Source of the DNA: Syntrophaceae bacterium
GTDB taxonomy: Bacteria > Desulfobacterota > Syntrophia > Syntrophales > UBA2192
Direction of reading: 5' to 3'
NCBI GenBank assembly: GCA_013177795.1
Contig: JABLXY010000002.1
Location: 186,001 to 250,000, forward strand
Length of the DNA stretch: 64,000 nt
Part shown: piece by piece, positions 25,253 to 33,682 of the stretch
How the letters are laid out: each line of letters opens with the position of its first letter
Numbering within the stretch: position 1 is the first letter of the stretch
Program-made: the position numbers and the translations under genes
Notes under the pieces: generated by a model
Told to the model about the DNA's origin: nothing
The model's database searches: none
What the model saw: the letters and a program-made list of their open reading frames with translations, nothing else

Positions 25253-25501
25253 GTGCTGACATTGATGTTCGGCTTGACGGTGGCATTGATCGGGATGGGG
25301 ACCGTGTTTGCGGTCCTGATCCTGCTCGTAGGGTTCATCACGCTGATGGGCCGGGCAACGCGTCTTGCGGCGTCACCGAGGGCTCCGAAGGCGGCTGCGG
25401 TCCCGGCAAGGGCTCCGGGTTCGTCTCCGACGGCGGACGACGGGGAACTGCCGGCGGTGATTGCGGCGGCCATCAGGGCCTATCGCGGCCAAGGCCGTTG
25501 A
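25253..25501 (+). CDS. oadG: OadG-type gamma subunit of a second Na+ decarboxylase
   Basis: The 82-residue product has one N-terminal membrane helix (LTLMFGLTVALIGMGTVFAVL...), then a Pro/Ala-rich stretch and an acidic segment ending PAVIAAAIRAYRGQ, the classical OadG layout. It starts at GTG 25253 after AAAGGGGA. Unlike the gamma gene at 15006 it is of typical length. It is followed by a biotin carrier and a beta subunit, but no alpha subunit is encoded in this cluster. Confidence 0.82.
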   Translation: MLTLMFGLTVALIGMGTVFAVLILLVGFITLMGRATRLAASPRAPKAAAVPARAPGSSPTADDGELPAVIAAAIRAYRGQGR

Positions 25502-25569
25502 GGTGGGCAGGGGAACACAACGGGGAGCAGCGCCTCGCGGCTCGGAACCCGGACGAGGAGACGGCGGAC

Positions 25570-25920
25570 ATGAAGAAGTTTCGCATTCGCGTCAACGGCA
25601 GGACGTACGAGGTGGAAGTGGAGGAGATCATCGGTTCGTCGGAGGCTCCGGCCCCGGCGGCAGCCCCTGCGGCGGCGCCGAAGCCAGCGGCCCCGGCGGC
25701 GGCGGGTGACGAGGTGATTGCGGCGCCGATGCCGGGGAAGGTGTTGTCGATCGCGGTGCAGACGGGGCAGTCGGTCAAGGCGGGGGATCTGATTTTGGTT
25801 CTCGAGGCGATGAAGATGGAGAACGAGATCGTTTGCGGCCGCGACGGGGTGGTCAAGCAGATCGGGGTGAGCGTCAACGCCACGGTCAACACGGGGGACC
25901 CGCTGGCCGTGATCGGCTGA
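25570..25920 (+). CDS. Biotin carboxyl carrier protein of the second pump set
   Basis: A 116-residue biotinyl protein: short N-terminal beta segment MKKFRIRVNGRTYEVEVEE, a flexible Ala/Pro linker (residues about 26-45), and the biotinyl domain VIAAPMPGKVLS...EAMKMENEIV (Lys near residue 80) ending VNTGDPLAVIG. The linker lets the domain swing between a carboxyltransferase and the membrane beta subunit encoded 36 nt downstream. The linker distinguishes it from the 71-residue carrier at 13506. Confidence 0.92.
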   Translation: MKKFRIRVNGRTYEVEVEEIIGSSEAPAPAAAPAAAPKPAAPAAAGDEVIAAPMPGKVLSIAVQTGQSVKAGDLILVLEAMKMENEIVCGRDGVVKQIGVSVNATVNTGDPLAVIG

Positions 25921-25956
25921 TCGCCGGGGCGGTCGCAACGGGGAAAGGACACGCCG

Positions 25957-27132
25957 ATGGAAATCGACATTCTGCACGCCGTGCAGGCCCTGGCGCAGAG
26001 CACGGGGTTTTTGTCGATCACCTGCCAGCAGGCGATCATGCTGGGGATTTCGCTTGTGCTGCTGTACCTGGCGATTGCGAGGGGGTTCGAGCCGCTGCTG
26101 CTGCTGCCGATCGCCTTCGGGATGCTGTTGGCGAACATCCCCTCGGCGGGGCTGATGGCGCCGCCGTCGGCGGAGATCGACGCGGTGACGGGCAAGGAGA
26201 AGACGGTGGTGGGGGGGCTGTTGTGGTACCTCTACCAGGGCGTGAAGCTGGGGATTTACCCGCCGCTGATCTTTTTGGGGGTGGGGGCGATGACGGACTT
26301 CGGGCCGCTGATCGCAAACCCCAAGACGCTCTTGCTGGGGGCGGCGGCGCAGCTGGGGATCTTCACGACGTTCATCGGGGCGCTGTACTTGGGCTTTACG
26401 CCGCAGGAGTGCAGCTCGATCGGGATCATCGGGGGTGCGGACGGCCCGACGGCGATCTTCGTGACCTCGAAGCTGGCGCCGCACCTGTTGGGGGCCATTG
26501 CGATTGCGGCCTACTCGTACATGGCGCTGGTGCCGATCATCCAGCCGCCGATCATGCGTCTGCTGACGACGAAGAAGATGCGGATGGTGGTGATGGAGCA
26601 GCTGCGGCCGGTGTCGAAGACCGAGCGGATCATCTTCCCGATCGCGGTGACGCTGGTGTGCTCGCTGATGCTGCCGGACGCCACGCCGCTGATCGGGATG
26701 CTGATGCTGGGCAACCTGTTCCGTGAGGCGGGGGTGGTGGCTCGGCTCAACGACACGGCGCAGAACGCGCTGATCAACATCGTGACGATCTTTTTGGGGG
26801 TGACGGTGGGGGCGACGGCGAGCGCGGAGAGCTTTTTGACCTTCCAGACGATCTCGATCGTGGTGCTTGGGCTGGCGGCCTTTGCGGTGGGCACGGCGGG
26901 CGGGGTGCTGTTCGGGGTGCTCATGTACTTCGTTTCGGGCGGGAAGGTCAACCCGCTGATCGGTTCGGCGGGGGTGTCGGCGGTGCCGATGGCGGCGCGG
27001 GTCTCGCAGGTGGTGGGTCAGCGGGAGAACCCGCGGAACTTTTTGCTGATGCACGCGATGGGGCCCAACGTGGCCGGGGTGATCGGCTCGGCGGTAGCGG
27101 CCGGGGTGCTGCTGTCGCTCTTCAAGGGCTAG
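25957..27132 (+). CDS. oadB: Na+-transporting decarboxylase beta subunit, second copy
   Basis: A 391-residue multi-helix OadB/GcdB/MmdB protein: [16 protein letters not shown] near 107, [14 protein letters not shown] near 159, [18 protein letters not shown] near 184, and C-terminal [19 protein letters not shown]...[13 protein letters not shown]. It differs from the copy at 13853 in the first 80 residues (an extra [11 protein letters not shown] loop) but the core is closely similar, even at DNA level. The substrate (oxaloacetate, methylmalonyl-CoA or glutaconyl-CoA) depends on an alpha subunit not found here; it may share MmdA. Codons are strikingly rich in GCG, CCG, GGG and CTG/TTG. Confidence 0.88.
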   Translation: MEIDILHAVQALAQSTGFLSITCQQAIMLGISLVLLYLAIARGFEPLLLLPIAFGMLLANIPSAGLMAPPSAEIDAVTGKEKTVVGGLLWYLYQGVKLGIYPPLIFLGVGAMTDFGPLIANPKTLLLGAAAQLGIFTTFIGALYLGFTPQECSSIGIIGGADGPTAIFVTSKLAPHLLGAIAIAAYSYMALVPIIQPPIMRLLTTKKMRMVVMEQLRPVSKTERIIFPIAVTLVCSLMLPDATPLIGMLMLGNLFREAGVVARLNDTAQNALINIVTIFLGVTVGATASAESFLTFQTISIVVLGLAAFAVGTAGGVLFGVLMYFVSGGKVNPLIGSAGVSAVPMAARVSQVVGQRENPRNFLLMHAMGPNVAGVIGSAVAAGVLLSLFKG

Positions 27133-27194
27133 CGTCGAAACCCCGGGGTCGATCGGTTCCGGCGATCCAGACAAGAAGAAAGGGAGTACGATCC

Positions 27195-27632
27195 ATGCAC
27201 AAGCCTCTTCCCTTCACTTTGCCCCATCTCAAGCCCGGCCTGTCCAAGACGTATCAGAAGACCATCGAGCCGGCCGACACCCTGTCCTTCGGACACGGGG
27301 CGCTCACGGAGCTGATGGCCACCCCGACGCTGACGGCCCTGCTCATCGAGGCTTCCGTCTCCGTGATCGACCCGATGTTGCCGGAGGGATACGTGACGGT
27401 CGGGCTGTCGACCTCACTGACCTATCTGAACCCGACCTTCATCGGGATGACCGTCACGGCTGAATCGGTCCTGGCGGCAGTGGAAGGCCGAAGGCTCGTC
27501 TTCGAGATCATGGCCTTCGACGAGCTGGGCCAGATCGCCCGCGGCCGTCACGAGCGGTGCATCGTCCACGCCGCACACTTCATGCAGACGGCAAGAAAGC
27601 GCTGCGAGTCCGTGCAGCCCAGGATCAAGTAA
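27195..27632 (+). CDS. Hot-dog fold thioesterase, fluoroacetyl-CoA thioesterase (FlK)-like
   Basis: The 145-residue product resembles the FlK branch of hot-dog thioesterases: an N-terminal KPGLSKTYQKTIEPADT, TLTALLIEASVSVIDPMLPEG near 50, TVGLSTSLTYLNPTFIGMTV near 74 and the ending GRHERCIVH. It probably hydrolyses a short acyl-CoA, recycling CoA; no fluoro-metabolism is implied. AAAGGGAG precedes ATG 27195. It lies 62 nt after the beta subunit and is likely in the same transcript; it converges with fhs, leaving 34 nt between stops. Confidence 0.78.
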   Translation: MHKPLPFTLPHLKPGLSKTYQKTIEPADTLSFGHGALTELMATPTLTALLIEASVSVIDPMLPEGYVTVGLSTSLTYLNPTFIGMTVTAESVLAAVEGRRLVFEIMAFDELGQIARGRHERCIVHAAHFMQTARKRCESVQPRIK

Positions 27633-27666
27633 GGGCCGGAGCCGCCCGCGGTGGGCGCCGGGTCCG

Positions 27667-29364
27667 TCAGGTGAGAGGCGCGATCTCGCCGGGGCTGCTC
27701 ACGCCGGTGATGTTGCCCTCGTCGTCGATGTCGATGTTGAAGGCGGCGGGCATCCTGGACAGGCCGGGCATCCGGAGGATCTCGCCCGTGATGGGGATGA
27801 GGAACCCGGCCCCGGAGGCGATCTTGATCTCCCGGACGGTGACGATGAAGTCGCGGGGAAGCCCCAGGAGGTTGGGGTTGTCCGACAGGGACTGCTGCGT
27901 CTTCGCGATGCAGACGGGCAGCTTGTCGAAGCCGTAGCGGTTGATCAGGTCGAGGTTGCGCCGGGCCAGGGGCTGGTAGTCGATCGAGACGGCTCCGTAG
28001 ATCTCGCTGGCCACCGTGAAGATCTTGTCTTCCACGGGGAGGTTCCAGTCGTAGAGCGGCCGGAAGCCGCCGCGGCTCCGCCCGAGGATCGCGACGGTCT
28101 TCTCCGCCAGCTCGAGCCCCCCTTCGCCGCCCCGGCGGAAGATGTCGCAGGGGGCGATGTTCATCCCCTCGTCGCCCGCCGCCTGGACGACGGCCCGGAT
28201 CTCCTCGTCCGTGTCGGAGGCGAAGCGGTTGAGGGCGACGATGCAGGGGATGCCGAACTTGTCGATGTTCTGGTAGTGCTTCCGGAGGTTCGCCATCCCG
28301 AGGACGGCCGCCCGGGGGTTGGGCCGTTCGAGGTCTTCCCGGGCCACGCCCGCGTGGTACTTCAGGGCGCGCACCGTCGCCACGAGGACCACGATGCGCG
28401 GGTCGAGGTTGCCGTAGGGGGCCACGATGTCGAAGAACTTCTCCGCGCCCAGGTCGAACCCGAAGCCCGCCTCGGTCACGACGTAATCGGCCAGGCGCAG
28501 CGCCAGGTCCGTGCCGATGATGCTGTTGGTCCCCTGGGCGATGTTGGCGAAGGGCCCGCCGTGGACGATGGCCGGGACGTGCTCCGTGGTCTGGACCAGG
28601 TTCGGCAGCAGGGCGTATTTCAGAAGCGCCGTGACGGCCCCCTCGACCTTCAGGTCGCCGGCCATCACCGGCCGGTCGTCATGGGTGAACCCGACCAGGA
28701 TCCTTCGGATTCTCTCCTTGAGCTCCGCGTAGGACCGCGACAGGCACAGGATGGCCATGATCTCGCTGGAGGGGACGATGTCGAACCCCGTTTCCCGGGG
28801 CACGCCGTTGACGGAGCCGCCGAGGCCGATGACGATGTCCCGCAGGAAGCGGTCGTTCATGTCCAGAACGCGGCGCCAAGTGATCTTCCGCGGGTCGATG
28901 TGCAGGGGGTTGTCGTGGTAGACCGAGTTGTCGACCAGGGTGGACAGCAGGTTGTGGGCGCTCTCGACGGCGGGGAAATCGTTGGTGAAGTGCAGGTTGA
29001 TGTCGTCCACCGGGTGGACCCGCGAGAGCCCCCCGCCCGTGGCGCCGCCCTTCATGCCGAAGACGGGGCCCAGGGACGGCTCCCGGAGCGCGGCGATGGT
29101 GGCCTTGCCCAGCCGGGCCAGCGCCTGGGCCAGCCCGATGGTGACGGTGGTCTTCCCCTCTCCCGCCGGCGTCGGCGTCATGGCCGAAACGAGGATCAGG
29201 GCGGCATCGGGGCGCCGCTGGAAACGGCGGATCGCCTCGAGCCTGACCTTGGCCTTGTAGCGGCCGTAGAGTTCGAGGTCCTCCTCCTTGAGCCCGACGG
29301 ATGCCGCGATGTCCACGATCGGCTTGAGGATCGGCGCCGGCACGTGATGGTTGCGTCGGGTCAT
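27667..29364 (-). CDS. fhs: Formate-tetrahydrofolate ligase
   Basis: ATP-dependent formation of 10-formyl-THF from formate (reversible), in one-carbon metabolism and the Wood-Ljungdahl methyl branch. The 565 residues show the P-loop TPTPAGEGKTT near 63, LREPSLGPVFGMKGGATGGG near 93, GGPFANIAQGTNSIIG near 285 and a C-terminal TGEILRMPGLSRMPAA. Length is normal. An ACT-domain gene lies 4 nt upstream, on the same strand, suggesting co-transcription. In an anaerobe handling propionate it could serve formate production or assimilation. Confidence 0.95.
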   Translation of the reverse strand: MTRRNHHVPAPILKPIVDIAASVGLKEEDLELYGRYKAKVRLEAIRRFQRRPDAALILVSAMTPTPAGEGKTTVTIGLAQALARLGKATIAALREPSLGPVFGMKGGATGGGLSRVHPVDDINLHFTNDFPAVESAHNLLSTLVDNSVYHDNPLHIDPRKITWRRVLDMNDRFLRDIVIGLGGSVNGVPRETGFDIVPSSEIMAILCLSRSYAELKERIRRILVGFTHDDRPVMAGDLKVEGAVTALLKYALLPNLVQTTEHVPAIVHGGPFANIAQGTNSIIGTDLALRLADYVVTEAGFGFDLGAEKFFDIVAPYGNLDPRIVVLVATVRALKYHAGVAREDLERPNPRAAVLGMANLRKHYQNIDKFGIPCIVALNRFASDTDEEIRAVVQAAGDEGMNIAPCDIFRRGGEGGLELAEKTVAILGRSRGGFRPLYDWNLPVEDKIFTVASEIYGAVSIDYQPLARRNLDLINRYGFDKLPVCIAKTQQSLSDNPNLLGLPRDFIVTVREIKIASGAGFLIPITGEILRMPGLSRMPAAFNIDIDDEGNITGVSSPGEIAPLT

Positions 29365-29368
29365 GGGC

Positions 29369-29908
29369 CTACTTGCTGATCACCGCGTCGAAGCGGATGT
29401 CGATGTTGGACTCGTCGCCGATGCGGTTGAGTTCGTTTTTCAGGTCCAGGATCTTCACGGCCGGCGGCAGCGAGAAATAGCAGACCATCTGGAAGACATT
29501 GGCGCCCGTGACGGGGTTGCTGTCCACGTTGGTGGCGATGTCGTCGATGTTGATGCCCCGGCTGTGGAGGGCCTTGCAGATCTGGTGGATGATCCCCGGC
29601 CGGTCGATGGCGGTGGCGATGAGCTTGTAGGGGATCGACGGTGCGACCTCCCGGTGCAGGGGCGCCTTGGTCTTCCGGACGTGGATCTCGAGGCCCGTCT
29701 TCTCGCGCAGGCTGTCCAGGTCCGTGATGAGCCGCTCGATGGCCTCGGTGCTCCCCGAGGTGAGGATGACCATGCCGAACTCGCCCCCCAGGACGCAGCC
29801 GCGGGAGCGCTCGATGTTGATGCCCCGCGCCGTGAAGAACTCCGCGATCTGCCTTGCCAGGCCCGGGCGGTCGGGCCCCATGGATGAAAACACAACGTAG
29901 GATCTCAT
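29369..29908 (-). CDS. Tandem ACT-domain protein (GcvR-like)
   Basis: The 179 residues consist of two ACT modules: residues 1-80 (SYVVFSSMGPDRPGLARQIAEFF) and 95-179 (YKLIATAIDRPGIIHQICKALHSRGINIDDI). ACT domains bind small ligands such as amino acids. The glycine cleavage regulator GcvR has the same two-ACT build. Being 4 nt upstream of fhs suggests it senses glycine or serine and tunes C1 metabolism (inference). There is no DNA-binding domain. Confidence 0.83.
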   Translation of the reverse strand: MRSYVVFSSMGPDRPGLARQIAEFFTARGINIERSRGCVLGGEFGMVILTSGSTEAIERLITDLDSLREKTGLEIHVRKTKAPLHREVAPSIPYKLIATAIDRPGIIHQICKALHSRGINIDDIATNVDSNPVTGANVFQMVCYFSLPPAVKILDLKNELNRIGDESNIDIRFDAVISK

Positions 29909-30044
29909 CGGTCGTCTCCGTCGTCTTGCGCTGTCCGGTTTCCCCCAAACGCCCTGCCCGCGCCGCGGCCCCGGTGCGCAGGGGCCCGACTGCTTCCATA
30001 GCCGCCCGTCCGGCCGGTGTCAAGAGAAAGTGAGCCGCAACGCA

Positions 30045-30078
30045 CAGGGGGTTGGCCCGCGGCCGGGCCAACCCCCTG
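30045..30078 (-). terminator. Terminator-like hairpin after tRNA-Leu
   Basis: A 15-bp perfect stem CAGGGGGTTGGCCCG with its complement, loop of 4, lying 10 nt beyond the tRNA 3' end. The downstream side is U-poor (TGCGTTGCGG), so termination would rest on the very stable stem or Rho. Confidence 0.65.
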
Positions 30079-30088
30079 GTCGGATGCA

Positions 30089-30174
30089 TGGTGCCGAAGC
30101 CGGGACTTGAACCCGGACGGGTTTCCCCACTACCCCCTCAAGATAGCGTGTCTACCAAGTTCCACCACTTCGGC
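30089..30174 (-). tRNA. tRNA-Leu (anticodon GAG)
   Basis: 86 nt with a long variable arm and encoded CCA. The acceptor GCCGAAG pairs with CTTCGGC; the anticodon loop TTGAGGG is closed by CTATC/GGTAG and gives GAG. It lies 52 nt behind secG on the same strand, the secG-leuU order also known from E. coli. Confidence 0.95.
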
Positions 30175-30226
30175 GGCTGTTGAGGTTTCATTAGCCTGTT
30201 CGGGCTCTTTTGTCAATAGCGCTGCG

Positions 30227-30550
30227 CTATTTCTTCTCCGGCGCCGGCGCCGGGGGGACGGCCGGGGCGGGCGCGGGTTGCTCGACGGGCGCCGGGGCGC
30301 CCCCCTGCATGACGGAGCTTCCCTTGTGCACGGCGAAGTAGGCCAGCCACAGGGACGTCAGCATGAAGACGACGGCGACACCCGTGGTCATCTTGCCGAG
30401 CAGGGTGCCGGGGCCGGCGCTGCCGAACAGCGTCTGGCTCGAGCCGCCGAAGGCGGCCCCCATGCTGGCCCCCTTGCCCCGCTGGAGCAGCACGATGACG
30501 ACCAGCAGGATGCAGACCACGATGTGGATGATGCTGATGAAGATGTGCAA
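30227..30550 (-). CDS. secG: Preprotein translocase subunit SecG
   Basis: Auxiliary channel subunit of SecYEG. The 107 residues hold two membrane helices (residues about 3-22 and 52-74) joined by the diagnostic LLQRGKGASMGAAFGGSSQTLFGSAG loop around 21-46, then a Pro/Ala-rich C-terminal tail. It follows tpiA by 12 nt, the common tpiA-secG pairing. Confidence 0.93.
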   Translation of the reverse strand: MHIFISIIHIVVCILLVVIVLLQRGKGASMGAAFGGSSQTLFGSAGPGTLLGKMTTGVAVVFMLTSLWLAYFAVHKGSSVMQGGAPAPVEQPAPAPAVPPAPAPEKK

Positions 30551-30562
30551 CGTTCGTTCCTC

Positions 30563-31312
30563 TCAGTGTTGAATGATCTTGCGGAAGGAGTCCACCTCGA
30601 GGCTTGCGCCTCCCGCCAGGACCCCGTCGATGTCTCTCTGCGCCATGAGCGAAGCGGCGTTCTCGGGGGTGACGCTGCCCCCGTAGAGGATCCGGACCCC
30701 GGCGGCCGTCTCCTTGCCCGCCAGGTGCCCGATGAACTGCCGGATGAAGTCGTGGACCTCCTGGGCCTGGCCGGGCGATGCCGTCTTTCCCGTCCCGATG
30801 GCCCACACGGGCTCATAGGCGACAATGGTGCGCCTTATATCATCGGCGGAGAGATTATTCAATCCCTCTTTCAGCTGGCGCCGGATCACGCTGAAGGTCT
30901 GCCCCGCCTCCCGCTCCTCGAGGGACTCCCCCACGCACACGACGGGCCCGATGCCCGCGCGGAGCAGGGCCCGGGCCTTGCGGTTGACGTCCTCGTTGGA
31001 CTCCCCGAAGAGGCGTCGTCGCTCCGAGTGCCCCACGAGCCCGTAGCGGCATCCCACGTCGGCGAGCATGGGCGCCGAGATCTCGCCGGTGAAGGGACCC
31101 TGGTCCTCCCCGTGGACGTCCTGGGCGCACAGGGCGATCGGCGTGCCGCCGAGGACCTCCCGGAGGGCGTACAGGGCCGTGAAGGGCGGGGCGATGGCCA
31201 CGTCGCGGTCGGCCGCATCCGGCAGGGAGGCCGCCAGGGCCCGCGCGAACGCGACGGCCTCCGCCACGGTCTTGTGCATCTTCCAGTTGCCGATGATCAG
31301 AGCCTTCCGCAC
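30563..31312 (-). CDS. tpiA: Triosephosphate isomerase
   Basis: Interconverts dihydroxyacetone phosphate and glyceraldehyde-3-phosphate. The 249-residue TIM barrel has the active-site Lys in GNWKMHK (residue 11), His in GHSERR near 94 and Glu in AYEPVWAIGTG near 164, plus the phosphate loop ILYGGSV near 205. The GTG at 31312 begins the typical sequence RKALIIGNWKM and has GGGG upstream; a longer frame upstream is untypical. It is downstream of gapA (with the site-B inverted repeat between), but pgk, its usual partner, is missing. Confidence 0.94.
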   Translation of the reverse strand: MRKALIIGNWKMHKTVAEAVAFARALAASLPDAADRDVAIAPPFTALYALREVLGGTPIALCAQDVHGEDQGPFTGEISAPMLADVGCRYGLVGHSERRRLFGESNEDVNRKARALLRAGIGPVVCVGESLEEREAGQTFSVIRRQLKEGLNNLSADDIRRTIVAYEPVWAIGTGKTASPGQAQEVHDFIRQFIGHLAGKETAAGVRILYGGSVTPENAASLMAQRDIDGVLAGGASLEVDSFRKIIQH

Positions 31313-31370
31313 GTTTGTTCCCCGCTGCCAGTGGCCGATTGATCCGCGTGATCGTATTGCCCCGTCAGTA

Positions 31371-31453
31371 GCAAGCAGCAAGGTCCAAGCAGCAAGGTCG
31401 TCAACGGAAGGGGATTGGAATCTGAACCTTGATGCTTGTTGCTTGATGCTTGT
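31371..31453. repeat. Imperfect inverted repeat, site B
   Basis: The arms 31371-31398 and 31426-31453 match at 22 of 28 positions; the loop is 27 nt. Each arm is itself made of quasi-repeats (CAAGCAGCAAGGT on one side, ATGCTTG on the other). It starts 7 nt after the gapA stop in the direction of transcription, in the gapA-tpiA spacer. Confidence 0.75.
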
Positions 31454-31460
31454 CGCCGGC

Positions 31461-32468
<1,008 letters not shown>

Positions 32469-32841
32469 GGGTTGACCTCCTTGGTTCGATATTGAAGCTC
32501 CCCGGGCGGTGGAACCTCGGGAAGGCGGGATGTCCGGCTGTCCGTCTCGCCCTGCCGGTCGCTACCCGATGCATGCAGAACCGGTGCCGTTCGAGCCGGG
32601 AAGATTGCGCGCTTGCATAAAAATCGTTTACTCTTAAACAGCCCCGGTTCCCGAGTCAATCTTTTTTTGTCCCGGCAGGCCCGGCCCCGCCTTTTCCCCC
32701 TTGACAGGGCGGCCCGCGAAGGGGTACGCATAACATACGAGACAAAGCGCTAACGGCAAGGAAGGAAAGCAGAATTCCCCTCCCGGCCCCGTCTGCCCTG
32801 ACGGCTCCCCCGGCCGGTGCCGTTGCCAATCGGCGATCAGC
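32469..32841. other. 373-nt region between divergent gapA and amrB
   Basis: Holds the gapA promoter (32631-32659, minus) and, facing the other way, TTGACA at 32701-32706 with only a weak −10 (TACGCA, 18-nt spacer) towards amrB. No reading frame looks coding and no riboswitch was recognised. Confidence 0.55.
32631..32659 (-). promoter_or_regulatory. Promoter of the gapA operon
   Basis: On the minus strand TTGACT (32659-32654), a 17-nt spacer and TAAGAG (32636-32631). It gives a leader of about 155 nt before gapA. Confidence 0.58.
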
Positions 32842-33678
32842 ATGGAGAAGGACATCCGCAAATCCGTCATTGCTGGGACGTGGTACCCGGGGGACCCCGC
32901 CGTCCTGAGGGGCGAGATCCGCCGGTACCTCGAGGCGGTCCCCGCAAGGCCCGTCGATGGCCCCGTGGTCGGGCTCGTGTCGCCCCATGCGGGCTACGTC
33001 TACTCGGGGCAGGTCGCGGCGCACGGATACCGGCTCATCGAGGGCATGCGCTACGACGCCGTCGTGGTCATCGGGCCGAGCCACCGCGTCCTGTTCCGCG
33101 GCGCCTCGGTCTGGGCATCGGGGGGGTACGAAACGCCCCTGGGCGTCGTCCCCGTGGACGGGGAGCTGGCTGCCGCCATCCTCGGGGCGGACCCCGTCAT
33201 GAACGCCGACCGCAGGCCCCACGCGGCCGAGCACTCCGTCGAGATCCAGCTGCCCTTCCTGCAGGTGGCTCTCGGTGCCTTCGCCTTCGTCCCCATCGTG
33301 ATGGGAAGCCAGGATCTCCCGACCTGCGAGGCCCTTGCTGACAGCATCTGGCGGGCCGCGAAGGGAAAGGAGGTTCTCGTCGTGGGCAGCTCGGACCTCT
33401 CCCACTTCCATGCCTACGACCAGGCGAAGCGGCTCGATGCGGTCGTCGTCGACCTCGTGCGCAAACGGGATGCCAGGGGGCTCGCGCGCCGGCTCGAGGA
33501 GGGTTCCTGCGAGGCCTGCGGCGGCGGCCCGGTGGTCACGGCCATGCTCTTCGCCGAGAAGGCCGGTGCCAGGGGCGTGCAGATCCTCCGGTACGCCAAT
33601 TCCGGGGACGTGACCGGCGACAGGCGCCAGGTGGTGGGGTATCTGTCGGCAGCCTTCTTCCGGGAGCCTCGGGGGTGA
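32842..33678 (+). CDS. amrB: AmmeMemoRadiSam system protein B (Memo homologue)
   Basis: The 278-residue Memo-family protein, structurally related to class III extradiol dioxygenases. Candidate metal ligands are His in SPHAGYVYSG near 48, His in IGPSHRV near 79, His in SSDLSHFHAYDQA near 193 and a late Cys in CEACGGGPVV near 228. The family occurs next to AMMECR1 and a radical SAM enzyme; its bacterial chemistry is not established. The AMMECR1 partner starts 4 nt downstream, indicating translational coupling. The radical SAM member is not within the window. Confidence 0.88.
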   Translation: MEKDIRKSVIAGTWYPGDPAVLRGEIRRYLEAVPARPVDGPVVGLVSPHAGYVYSGQVAAHGYRLIEGMRYDAVVVIGPSHRVLFRGASVWASGGYETPLGVVPVDGELAAAILGADPVMNADRRPHAAEHSVEIQLPFLQVALGAFAFVPIVMGSQDLPTCEALADSIWRAAKGKEVLVVGSSDLSHFHAYDQAKRLDAVVVDLVRKRDARGLARRLEEGSCEACGGGPVVTAMLFAEKAGARGVQILRYANSGDVTGDRRQVVGYLSAAFFREPRG

Positions 33679-33682
33679 AGCG

